From NCBI RefSeq assembly GCF_027853235.1, contig NZ_WKJG01000039.1, positions 124,001 through 188,000 of the forward strand: a stretch of 64,000 bases of DNA, written 5' to 3'. Positions within the stretch are counted from its first letter, which is position 1. Every line of letters begins with the position of its first letter. This DNA is from Aliibacillus thermotolerans (GTDB lineage Bacteria > Bacillota > Bacilli > Bacillales > Marinococcaceae). The position numbers were made by a program, and so were the translations under genes. Below are positions 7,994 through 16,213 of this stretch, piece by piece. Below the pieces are notes generated by a model. That model was not told where the DNA came from. It did no database searches and saw only the letters and a program-made list of their open reading frames with translations.

Positions 7994-10777
7994 CTAATTT
8001 TCCTCACTATCATCATTGTCGTTTTCATCGGATGACGTGTTGTCTTCCTCCTGGTCGTCCGTTGGTTCAGAATGATCTTCTTCCCTGTCTTCGTCGTTTT
8101 CGGGAGCATCTTCGTTGTCTGTATCGTCCGGTTCTTCTTCTGGAGGAGGTGGGGTGAACTGCACTGTAGAAGAGCTCGCTGACTCCCTTCCTCTCGAATC
8201 TACTGCTGTTACATAATAACTTCCTCCAGGTGCAACAGATACCGATGTGGATGTGTTTCCAGCAACAGAAGTCACGACGGATCCGCTGCTTCGATACACT
8301 CGATAACCAACAATGTCATTGTCTGGATGTACATTCCAAGACAACGTACTTCCACTCAGTTGTATTCCTGTTACCGGGGAAGGAGTGCGTCCGTTGTCAG
8401 GGGCTTCACGGTCAGGAGTTACATTTTGTAAATGATCCGGTAAATAATCACTTAAACCATCTATTCCTAAAAAATCAGCGTTTACTGCTACACCGGCTTT
8501 CGTAAATTCAGACGGCGTATTATCATACGCTTTATATCTTGCACCGTGAATGGTCACGTAAGCGGAATGTTGTAAACTATTATCGACTTCGGTCGGAAGG
8601 AAATTGGCATTAAAGTAATCTGTCGTCGTTAAACCAGCTTCTGCACAAAGGGAGCTAGGCAGTTTGCCTGAAATACCGCAAATGGTTTGTCGGACGATTC
8701 CTTCCGGTGGCTCGAAGGTGTCTTCAATACCAAAGATAGTCGGATTTGCTTCATATGCTTTATTCATGAAGTCGGCCCAAATTTGTTGTGTACGTGTTCC
8801 GTACCGTAACCCTTTATAAAAGGTTTCAATTGATTTCGGCGTATCGTAGCCGATCCATACACCAAAGGTAACGTTTGGATTGTAACCAACAAACCAAGAA
8901 TCATGATAATCATCGGTTGTACCCGTTTTGCCAGCCCAATCGCCACCAAAAGCTAGTCGGGAAGGAAGACTACCTGCAGTCCCGCCTGGCTTTACGACGT
9001 CTCGTAAAATATCTGTCATGAGAAACGCTGTTTGTGGAGAAAATACTTGTTCTTGATTGATCTCATGTTCATACACAATTTCTCCGTCTTTTGTTTCAAT
9101 TTTTTCAATTAAATAAGATTCTTTGTATTTCCCTTCATTTGCAAACACTGTGAATGCATTCGTATTTTGTTCCACGGTCGTACCGTACATGAGTCCGCCG
9201 ATTGCTCCTGATTCAAACGGTTCATCGGGATGTAAGCGGGTAAAGCCTAATTTTTGTAACGTTTCCCGAGAAGATGCATGATCTACTCGTTGAAAAGCAC
9301 GAACTGCTGGAGCATTTTTCGAGCGCTTTAACGCTTCCCGCACGCTGACAAATCCCTCGTAGGAATGTCCATAGTTTGCATATGTTTGCCCGCTGCTATA
9401 AGTTCCAGGAACGTCAGGCAAAACGGTCCCCGGTTGTAAAATTCCTTGATCCATTCCTGTTCCATAGGCAAGGAGCGGTTTCATGGTGGAACCATTTTGT
9501 CGGAAAGCTTGAGTAGCATGGTTTAAATTTTGTATGTCAAAATCTCTTCCACCGACAAAGCTAATGATCGCACCGGTTTTATTGTTGATTAAAATCGCGC
9601 CGGTTTGCTCCGGTTCTCCGTCTTTTTCCGGACCGAACCAATTGGAAGTTTTCACTGCTTCTTGCATTGCTTCGTAGATTTTTCGATCAACAGTTAAATG
9701 GACGTTATATCCGCCAATGGTCAATTGATGTCTTGCTTCTTTGTCGTATTCTTGCACAATTCGTTCTCGTTCTTCTGCTTCTACATCATCTAGCTGAACG
9801 CCATCTTCTTCCATGAGCATATTCCGAATGATTCTTGTTGCCCGTCGTTGCGCTTCATAGGTTAAAAAAGGGTAATCTTCTACTACACTTCCGGACGGTT
9901 CCGTTAAATGAGCACGGATGTCATAATCGAGTGCTTCTTCATATTCTTCTTCCGTAATATATCCATAGCGCAACATGTTGTTCAGTACTGTTTTCATTCG
10001 ATTTAAACCAGCTTGAAAATCTTCTTTAACGACGCCACCGCGACCAAAAGGAGTGTAGACATACGGATTTTGAGGAAGACCTGCAATAAAAGCTGCTTGA
10101 GGTAAGTTGAGTTCAGAAGCACTTACCCCGAAAATTCCTTCCGCCGCAGACTCCGCTCCGGCAATATTTCTTCCGTCCGCATTTCTACCGAAAGGAACAA
10201 TGTTTAAATAAGCTTCTAGTAATTCATTTTTATCGAAAAAATGTTCCATCCGTAACGCTAACGCAATTTCTTTTGCTTTTCGATCGTACGTTACTTCATT
10301 TGATAATATTTGGTTTTTAATAATTTGTTGAGTGAGCGTACTGCCACCTGTTTGTTTCTCAGCGTTTGTTATTTCTTGGTAAACGGCCCGCAGAAGCGCT
10401 TTCGGAACAATCCCTTGGTGCTCAAAAAATTGATTGTCTTCCGTTGCGATAATGGCATGTATTAAATGATCAGATATCTCTTCCAACGGTCTTTCTTTTC
10501 GTTCTAAATCAGCAGGAATTTCGCCTAAATATTCATTATTTGCGAAATATATATGACTTACTTCTTCATAGTTGTAAATTTTTTCTCTGAATTCTTCTTT
10601 ACTGTATGCTTCTTGATCTTCAACGAGAGAGATGAAAAATCCAGCCCCTGCTGCTCCGACGAAAAGAAAAATGGCAATCAGACTGATTATGGAAATCAAT
10701 GTCACTTTCCAAATGATCCGTAAAGATTTTCGGAGTGTTGTCGCTTCTTCCGATGTATGATTCGATGATTGAGACAT
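7994..10777 (-). CDS. Class A penicillin-binding protein 1A (transglycosylase/transpeptidase)
   Basis: Bifunctional peptidoglycan synthase. A short cytoplasmic tail and one membrane helix (about residues 28-50) precede a GT51 transglycosylase domain (TEDNQFFEHQG, GGSTLTQQ, YLNIVPFG) and then a transpeptidase with STMK (active Ser), SKN and KTGTT motifs. About residues 800-865 resemble a fibronectin type III domain, and the final ~50 residues are almost wholly acidic plus Pro/Ser/Thr. Two ATGs occur: the first touches the AGGAGGG site, so I take the second, at 10777, with 7-nt spacing (927 aa). The acidic C-terminal extension is outside the cell and suits a high-salt surface, which is inference. 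Confidence 0.94.
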   Translation of the reverse strand: MSQSSNHTSEEATTLRKSLRIIWKVTLISIISLIAIFLFVGAAGAGFFISLVEDQEAYSKEEFREKIYNYEEVSHIYFANNEYLGEIPADLERKERPLEEISDHLIHAIIATEDNQFFEHQGIVPKALLRAVYQEITNAEKQTGGSTLTQQIIKNQILSNEVTYDRKAKEIALALRMEHFFDKNELLEAYLNIVPFGRNADGRNIAGAESAAEGIFGVSASELNLPQAAFIAGLPQNPYVYTPFGRGGVVKEDFQAGLNRMKTVLNNMLRYGYITEEEYEEALDYDIRAHLTEPSGSVVEDYPFLTYEAQRRATRIIRNMLMEEDGVQLDDVEAEERERIVQEYDKEARHQLTIGGYNVHLTVDRKIYEAMQEAVKTSNWFGPEKDGEPEQTGAILINNKTGAIISFVGGRDFDIQNLNHATQAFRQNGSTMKPLLAYGTGMDQGILQPGTVLPDVPGTYSSGQTYANYGHSYEGFVSVREALKRSKNAPAVRAFQRVDHASSRETLQKLGFTRLHPDEPFESGAIGGLMYGTTVEQNTNAFTVFANEGKYKESYLIEKIETKDGEIVYEHEINQEQVFSPQTAFLMTDILRDVVKPGGTAGSLPSRLAFGGDWAGKTGTTDDYHDSWFVGYNPNVTFGVWIGYDTPKSIETFYKGLRYGTRTQQIWADFMNKAYEANPTIFGIEDTFEPPEGIVRQTICGISGKLPSSLCAEAGLTTTDYFNANFLPTEVDNSLQHSAYVTIHGARYKAYDNTPSEFTKAGVAVNADFLGIDGLSDYLPDHLQNVTPDREAPDNGRTPSPVTGIQLSGSTLSWNVHPDNDIVGYRVYRSSGSVVTSVAGNTSTSVSVAPGGSYYVTAVDSRGRESASSSTVQFTPPPPEEEPDDTDNEDAPENDEDREEDHSEPTDDQEEDNTSSDENDNDDSEEN

Positions 10778-10859
10778 ATTCATCCCTCCTGAATATCATC
10801 GATATTATAGCATAGAGAAACATCACTTCCTATTGATTTTTCTCGATTTGTAGGGAAAG

Positions 10860-10888
10860 TTGACAACGCGAAAACTTTTATGTTAAAA
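10860..10888 (+). promoter_or_regulatory. Candidate tyrS promoter
   Basis: A perfect -35 TTGACA (10860-10865) lies 17 bp from a poor -10, TTAAAA (10883-10888). The T-box leader starts about 25 bp downstream, which fits a start near 10895, but the -10 is weak and could be misplaced. Confidence 0.4.
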
Positions 10889-10914
10889 AGGCATTAGTTC
10901 ATATAAATAATAAA

Positions 10915-11165
10915 ATGGCGAAGAAGGATTGAAGTAGCGCTTGTTTCCCTGTTAAAGAGAGCCAGCGGTTGGTGGGAGCTGGTACAAAAACAATGCGCAA
11001 ATTACGTTCCGGAGTCTCTCATTTTTCTATTGGAAGAGAAATGAGACGGATGATAAATCCGTTATCAAATGAAAGTGGAAGACAGTGGCAAAGATTGTCT
11101 TCAACAAGGGTGGTACCGCGATCATGATCGTCCCTTCACAAGAGATGTGGAGGGGCGTTTTTTCA
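10915..11165 (+). promoter_or_regulatory. Tyrosyl T-box riboswitch leader of tyrS
   Basis: Classic T-box leader. A stem I region has AGAGAGC and a GGAGCTGGTACAAAA specifier loop in which TAC (10983-10985) is a tyrosine codon. The conserved T-box AACAAGGGTGGTACCGCG occupies 11103-11120. A terminator (CGTCCCT paired with AGGGGCG, then TTTTTT) follows at about 11129-11165. Uncharged tRNA-Tyr is expected to stabilise the antiterminator and permit tyrS expression. The specifier codon agrees with the downstream gene. Confidence 0.95.
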
Positions 11166-11177
11166 TTGATAAAATAA

Positions 11178-12467
<1,290 letters not shown>

Positions 12468-12485
12468 ATAGAAAATTTCATGAAA

Positions 12486-12525
12486 AATATCCAATGGCAT
12501 CATTCAATTGGTGCCGTTGGATATT
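12486..12525. terminator. Hairpin after tyrS, possible terminator
   Basis: AATATCCAA(T/C)GGC arms form a long stem around ATTCAATTG, but the plus-strand tail lacks a T-run (GAAAAATTA). The minus-strand tail is slightly better (ATTTTTC). It may act as an RNA-stabilising 3' end for tyrS rather than a typical terminator. Confidence 0.4.
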
Positions 12526-12700
12526 GAAAAATTACGGAAGACGATGTGACCAATCAATAAGTATGTTATGTCCCCTATTTTTTGTGATAATAAGTTTCAC
12601 CTTTCCAGGGAAAATACTGATTTCTTTTCACTCATTTGATGAAAATAGGTTTCATAGGAATCCTCTATATTGGGTTTATTAAAGGAAAGGGTGAGGTTTT

Positions 12701-13240
12701 ATGTTAAAAAGAGAAGATACGGTTTTTGTATTGGTTGACGTCCAAGGAAAACTTGCACGGACAGTACACAAGAGTGAACAGCTCATTCAGCAACTAGAGA
12801 AGTTAATCGCAGGGATGAATCTTCTTCGCGTGCCAACTCTTTGGTTGGAACAGTATCCAAAAGGCCTTGGAGAAACGGTGCCGGAATTAACAAAACACCT
12901 TGAAAAGAATACTCCGATTGAAAAGATCACGTTTAGTGCTTGTAAAAACGACGACTTCATGAATGAACTTGAACGAGTGAAGCGAAAACAAATTGTGATT
13001 GCCGGAATTGAAACGCATGTTTGTGTCTATCAAACAGCTGCGGAGTTAAAAGCTTTAACTTATGAAGTGCAAGTGGTCGAAGATGCAGTTTCTTCTCGGA
13101 CGCTTTCTAATAAACAAATAGGGTTAGAAAAAATGAAATCTCTTGGAATTAAAGGAACAAGTGTGGAGATGGTTCTCTATGAATTAATGGAGAAAGCGGG
13201 GACGACAGAATTTAAAGAAATTGTAAAAATAATTAAATAA
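12701..13240 (+). CDS. Isochorismatase-family cysteine hydrolase
   Basis: A 179-residue protein of the isochorismatase/nicotinamidase-like superfamily. The likely catalytic Asp lies in FVLVDVQGKL (about residue 13), and the nucleophile Cys in IVIAGIETHVCVYQTA (about 108) sits behind the typical cis-peptide region. The substrate cannot be told from sequence; family members hydrolyse amides such as nicotinamide, or vinyl ethers. A GGGTGAGG ribosome binding site precedes the ATG. It appears monocistronic, between the tyrS 3' hairpin and its own terminator. Confidence 0.85.
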   Translation: MLKREDTVFVLVDVQGKLARTVHKSEQLIQQLEKLIAGMNLLRVPTLWLEQYPKGLGETVPELTKHLEKNTPIEKITFSACKNDDFMNELERVKRKQIVIAGIETHVCVYQTAAELKALTYEVQVVEDAVSSRTLSNKQIGLEKMKSLGIKGTSVEMVLYELMEKAGTTEFKEIVKIIK

Positions 13241-13242
13241 TA

Positions 13243-13278
13243 AAAAAGACCTCGCTTCCATGAGCAAGGTCTTTTTTT
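13243..13278. terminator. Bidirectional terminator
   Basis: AAAAAAGACCT(C)GC pairs with GC(A)AGGTCTTTTTTT around a TTCCATGA loop. It serves the isochorismatase-family gene and the convergent YjcZ-type gene. Confidence 0.85.
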
Positions 13279-13284
13279 GACGAC

Positions 13285-13440
13285 TTATAGCCAAGCGGCT
13301 CCGACAATGATGAGGAGGATAAATAGAACGACAATTAACGCAAAGCCTCCTCCAAATCCGTAGCCACCACAGCCATAGCCTCCATAACCACCACCGCCGT
13401 AGCCACCTGATCCAAATCCATATCCACAACTGTAACCCAT
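13285..13440 (-). CDS. YjcZ-family sporulation-associated small protein (51 aa)
   Basis: A 51-residue protein with a Gly/Tyr/Ser/Cys-rich N-terminal half ([18 protein letters not shown] and similar) followed by one membrane helix, [19 protein letters not shown]. This is the architecture of YjcZ-family peptides, which are annotated as sporulation proteins in Bacillaceae. AAAGGAGG lies 8 nt before the ATG. It was found by reading the minus strand, since it is short. The function is unknown; association with the forespore or coat is inferred from the family. Confidence 0.85.
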   Translation of the reverse strand: MGYSCGYGFGSGGYGGGGYGGYGCGGYGFGGGFALIVVLFILLIIVGAAWL

Positions 13441-13556
13441 AGTAATGCCTCCTTTTCATGAATATATGAACAGACTATGTCACTGGCAAAGGATTGACTA
13501 TGTGAGTACCCATGTAGAGAGAAATTTGGGCGTTTGCCCGGGATGAGAATCCGCTC

Positions 13557-13605
13557 ATATCTTAAGATATCCTCCCGTACAACCTTCAACATGTTGCATA
13601 CCATA
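13557..13605 (+). promoter_or_regulatory. Candidate sigma-K promoter plus 14-bp palindrome
   Basis: CATACCATA (13597-13605) fits the sigma-K -10 pattern CATANNNTA, and AC at 13579-13580 is 16 bp upstream as sigma-K promoters require. A perfect palindrome ATATCTTAAGATAT (13557-13570) lies just upstream and could be an operator. Transcription would start near 13612, leaving a very short leader before the gene at 13625. Short consensus, so chance is possible. Confidence 0.35.
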
Positions 13606-13624
13606 CTGGCATGGGGGTGAAAGT

Positions 13625-13909
13625 ATGTCTGTCGTGTACTACTACAATCTCTGTTGCCAATATATGGGGAGACATGTCCGTGTTGTCACAAAAGATGGCA
13701 AAGAGTATCGTGGCGTGATTACGCATGTAGATCGCAAAAGAGTATATTTACGCCCACCTGGTCCAAGGGGGTTTGGGTATGGATATTACGGAGGCTACTA
13801 TGGACCGGGTTATGGCGGATTTCGTCCTGGCTATGGTGCTGGTTTAGGATTAGGGATTGCTTTAGGAGCGATTGGTGCGATCGCTTTAGCACCGTTATTT
13901 TTCTGGTAA
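13625..13909 (+). CDS. Small Gly/Tyr-rich protein with an LSm-like N-terminal segment
   Basis: A 94-residue protein. Residues about 14-43 (GRHVRVVTKDGKEYRGVITH, VDRKRVYLRP) resemble a short beta-barrel of LSm/KOW type. A Gly-Tyr-Pro-rich stretch (44-70) and a hydrophobic Gly/Ala/Leu tail (71-94) follow, perhaps one membrane segment. I recognise the general type from Bacillaceae genomes but cannot name a function. GGGGGTGA precedes the ATG. Its low-complexity sequence, the possible sigma-K promoter and the neighbouring YjcZ-type gene suggest a spore-surface role (inference). Its TAA sits at the base of the terminator hairpin. Confidence 0.75.
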   Translation: MSVVYYYNLCCQYMGRHVRVVTKDGKEYRGVITHVDRKRVYLRPPGPRGFGYGYYGGYYGPGYGGFRPGYGAGLGLGIALGAIGAIALAPLFFW

Positions 13910-13960
13910 AACATGAGAAAGGATATTCTCCAAAAAAGAGAATATCCTTTCTCATGTTTT
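13908..13960. terminator. Perfect 23-bp inverted repeat terminating two convergent genes
   Basis: Arms 13908-13930 and 13938-13960 are perfect reverse complements with a 7-nt CAAAAAA loop, ending in TTTT on the right and starting with AAAA on the left. The plus-strand gene's stop (13907-13909) enters the left arm, and the minus-strand gene's stop (13952-13954) lies in the right arm. Confidence 0.85.
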
Positions 13961-14725
13961 ATCTGGATCAATCAACATTAGTTTCGTAGGAGTTTTTAAT
14001 AATTCTATCGGATTTTTTTGATGTTGTTTTTGATACTGTTGTACAAGATGATATCCAACTGCATAACCTGCCATTTTCGGATACGGGGGAAATCCATATA
14101 AAATGTGCTGGTGTTTTGGTTCGGTAATAGCAACATTTTTATGAGGATAAATATAATTTCGATATATTTCCTTCGTTTCTTCGATGGAGTAATAGGAGGA
14201 CCAGCTAGAGGCGTAGGAAGGGCCAAATTTTTTACGAACGACATATTCTGCTAACCCTTCCAAAATAATTGTATCAGACAATACGTACTCTTCTACTTGT
14301 TTTTTATCATGCCATAAGCGACAAACATGATGGTATTCATGAGTAAATAAAGCGAGTATCTCTTTCATCGAATTACTTTCGGAGACGAATAAAAATATTT
14401 TCTTTTGAAAAGCAATACCAGCTTTTCCATGATGTTGCTGTTTTAATTCACGATTTGTTGAATCCGCTGGAAAAATATAAATGGAAATGTTTGGTCCATC
14501 CCATTGCTTTTGCAACTTTTTTTCTGCCTGAGAAATCCACTTCCATATCTCCCTTTCCCGTAAATGAGTAATCCAATCTCTACTTACTTGTGTTGGATGT
14601 CGGTACATGCCATGTAACGTTAAATGGTGATGAAGTTCTTTTGCCTCTTTTGTAATTTTTTTGCACAACAGAACGGGATGAAAATTGGTCTCAATCAGCC
14701 ATTGATCTGTCGGATGAACGGTCAT
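13952..14725 (-). CDS. DUF2268 (YjaZ-like) putative zinc metalloprotease
   Basis: A 257-residue protein of the DUF2268 predicted zincin family. The HExxH motif is in ALFTHEYHHVCRL, with a downstream Glu in IILEGLAEYVV as probable third zinc ligand; the C-terminal PKMAGYAVGYHLVQQY is also typical. No signal peptide is obvious. The start chosen is the ATG ending at 14725, preceded by GAGGTGGAG, giving a length close to B. subtilis YjaZ (about 260). Longer readings to 14974 run over the upstream gene region without a ribosome binding site. Substrate unknown. Confidence 0.8.
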   Translation of the reverse strand: MTVHPTDQWLIETNFHPVLLCKKITKEAKELHHHLTLHGMYRHPTQVSRDWITHLREREIWKWISQAEKKLQKQWDGPNISIYIFPADSTNRELKQQHHGKAGIAFQKKIFLFVSESNSMKEILALFTHEYHHVCRLWHDKKQVEEYVLSDTIILEGLAEYVVRKKFGPSYASSWSSYYSIEETKEIYRNYIYPHKNVAITEPKHQHILYGFPPYPKMAGYAVGYHLVQQYQKQHQKNPIELLKTPTKLMLIDPDKT

Positions 14726-14880
14726 CTTTCTCCACCTCGTTTTCATGGTGTTTATTACGTTATGTTTTTTGGCAACAAACGTTCCATCATTTCGAAAAAA
14801 GAAAGTAGGATCATCGCCTTTCCGCAACTTTTCTTTTCTCAATACAATAAAATAGTTATTCAAAAGAGGAGGAGAGGAAA

Positions 14881-15153
14881 ATGATTCAAGGCAGACCACC
14901 AAGACCTCCGAGACCAATGTATATGCATCCCCCACGTCCACCGATAAATAATGAGCATGGTCGTGGTCGTCCAACCATGCCAGGTCCTTTTCATGGACAG
15001 TTACCTAGTGCAAAAACAAAATCGCATTGGATGACGATGTTTCAAACGCCTGACGGTAATATTGATTTGGCAAAAATAGCGAACGTTGCTCAGCAAATGA
15101 ATCAAATATACGGAGAAATAAGCCCACTTATTTCCAAATTTTTGAAGAAATGA
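14881..15153 (+). CDS. YppG-like small Pro/Arg-rich protein
   Basis: A 90-residue protein. Its first ~45 residues are rich in Pro, Arg, His and Gly (PPRPPRPMYMHPPRPP); its C-terminal half, HWMTMFQTPDGNIDLAKIA followed by a QMNQIYGEISPLISKFLKK helix, matches my recollection of the YppG-like family. That family is found in spore formers and is of unknown function, possibly coat-associated. AAGAGGAGGAGAGG lies just before the ATG. It is divergent from the putative zincin, with 155 bp between the starts. Confidence 0.7.
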   Translation: MIQGRPPRPPRPMYMHPPRPPINNEHGRGRPTMPGPFHGQLPSAKTKSHWMTMFQTPDGNIDLAKIANVAQQMNQIYGEISPLISKFLKK

Positions 15154-15254
15154 GACGTATCTTCATGGTCGCGTCGGCTAGGTGTTGGAGATATTTGCTC
15201 GCGATGTGCAATTTTGGACTTGTTTTTACAGTTAAATGATTGATTGAAGATGTA

Positions 15255-15292
15255 CAAAAAAGAGCCGGATGTTTAATCCAGCTCTTTTATTT
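15255..15292. terminator. Bidirectional terminator inside the end of the Hsp20-like gene
   Basis: AAAAAAGAGC(C)GGAT pairs with ATCC(A)GCTCTTTT. The stop codon of the leftward Hsp20-like gene (15273-15275) lies in the loop region, so termination starts within the coding end. Confidence 0.75.
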
Positions 15293-15716
15293 TATTCACA
15301 GGGATAATTTGTTTGTTTTCTTGTTTCGGTATGATAATAACTAAATGGTCCTTATCCAGCGTGGCGGTCGTTTTATTTGCTGAAATTGGAAAAGGAAATG
15401 GAATGATTCGTTCTCTTTTTTGAAAGGCACGTTGTTTTATTGTCATATGATTTTTGTCATTCTTTTGTTCATAGATGGCATCATCGTGTATGGAAATGCG
15501 AAGGTGATGACCGATGATTTCTAATTGTATTTGTTCCGGTTGAATATCTTGTAATAGGATAGCTACCTCTATGTTTTCCCCTTGATCCTTGATTTCTACT
15601 GGAAATATTTGTCTTTCTAAAAGAGAATGAAAACGCCGAAAGGATTCATCAATAAACTGTTCCATTTCTTGGAATACATGTAAAAAGCTTTTATGGTGAT
15701 CATCCTTTTTGTTCAT
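15273..15716 (-). CDS. Hsp20/alpha-crystallin-like small protein
   Basis: A 147-residue protein with an alpha-crystallin-type beta-sandwich: EIKDQGENIEVAILLQDI, EQIQLEIIGHHLRISIHDD, then FPFPISANKTTATLDKDHLVIIIPK, the last resembling the conserved A-x-x-x-nG-L-hhphPK end of Hsp20 proteins. In Bacillus such short proteins include spore-coat types (CotM, CotP) and general chaperones; which this is cannot be said. The ATG at 15716 (after GGGAG) is preferred to the in-frame GTG at 15725. It lies 20 bp after the small gene 15737-15937, probably one transcript. Confidence 0.75.
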   Translation of the reverse strand: MNKKDDHHKSFLHVFQEMEQFIDESFRRFHSLLERQIFPVEIKDQGENIEVAILLQDIQPEQIQLEIIGHHLRISIHDDAIYEQKNDKNHMTIKQRAFQKRERIIPFPFPISANKTTATLDKDHLVIIIPKQENKQIIPVNKIKELD

Positions 15717-15736
15717 CTTTCGCACTCCCGGGTTGT

Positions 15737-15937
15737 TTAATCTTCTTTTTTGTCTTCTTTTTCATGAGAAGGTGGCATAGGTCGTCTACCGAACAATAAT
15801 TCCGTCCATGGATCCCTTCTTTTGTGAGGAGGTTTCATTTTATGATCCATAGATTTCTTTTTTTCTTTCGACTCTTCTTCTCTATGATGCTGTGCTTCTT
15901 CCTTTAAATAAGGGGAAGAGTAAGTTGCATGTTCCAC
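15737..15937 (-). CDS. Hypothetical small charged protein (66 aa)
   Basis: A 66-residue, strongly charged protein (EEAQHHREEESKEKKKSMDH, then KRRDPWTELLFGRRPMPPSHE) with no membrane segment and no family I recognise. A GTG start is supported by AGGAGGGA 7 nt upstream. It precedes the Hsp20-like gene by 20 bp. Given the neighbouring spore-type proteins, a coat or spore role is possible, but nothing in the sequence proves it. Confidence 0.6.
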   Translation of the reverse strand: MEHATYSSPYLKEEAQHHREEESKEKKKSMDHKMKPPHKRRDPWTELLFGRRPMPPSHEKEDKKED

Positions 15938-16164
15938 GTGTGATCCCTCCTAATTATCATAATCTAGTCCTTTGTTACATTAGTTACTTTATTCAAGCAT
16001 GGGGAATCTGTGTATTTCATCGGCCTATTCCTTGTTTTGAGAATAAAGAAAAAACAGTGGGAAAACATCTTCTGTAGCAGCAAAGAAAGATGTCAAAAGG
16101 AAATGAAAGAGTACTGTTTTTATGTAAACACCGCTCCAACGAATGGTTACGGGAATAAAATGAT

Positions 16165-16199
16165 GAATGGAAAGAGTTTTTTGACAACTCTTTCCATTC
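16165..16199 (-). terminator. Terminator-like hairpin after katE
   Basis: A perfect 14-bp stem (GAATGGAAAGAGTT and its complement) with a 7-nt loop, 15 bp beyond the katE stop. The minus-strand tail (ATCATTTTATT) is only moderately U-rich. Confidence 0.6.
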
Positions 16200-16213
16200 A
16201 CATCGCTTCCTCA

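Noticed and set aside
12494-12682. 62-codon frame between tyrS and the isochorismatase-like gene
   Set aside because: It begins inside the tyrS 3' hairpin, has no ribosome binding site and no recognisable product.
14726-14974. N-terminal extension of the DUF2268 protein to 14974
   Set aside because: The extension covers the divergent gene's upstream region, has unlike composition and no ribosome binding site; ATG 14725 has GAGGTGGAG.
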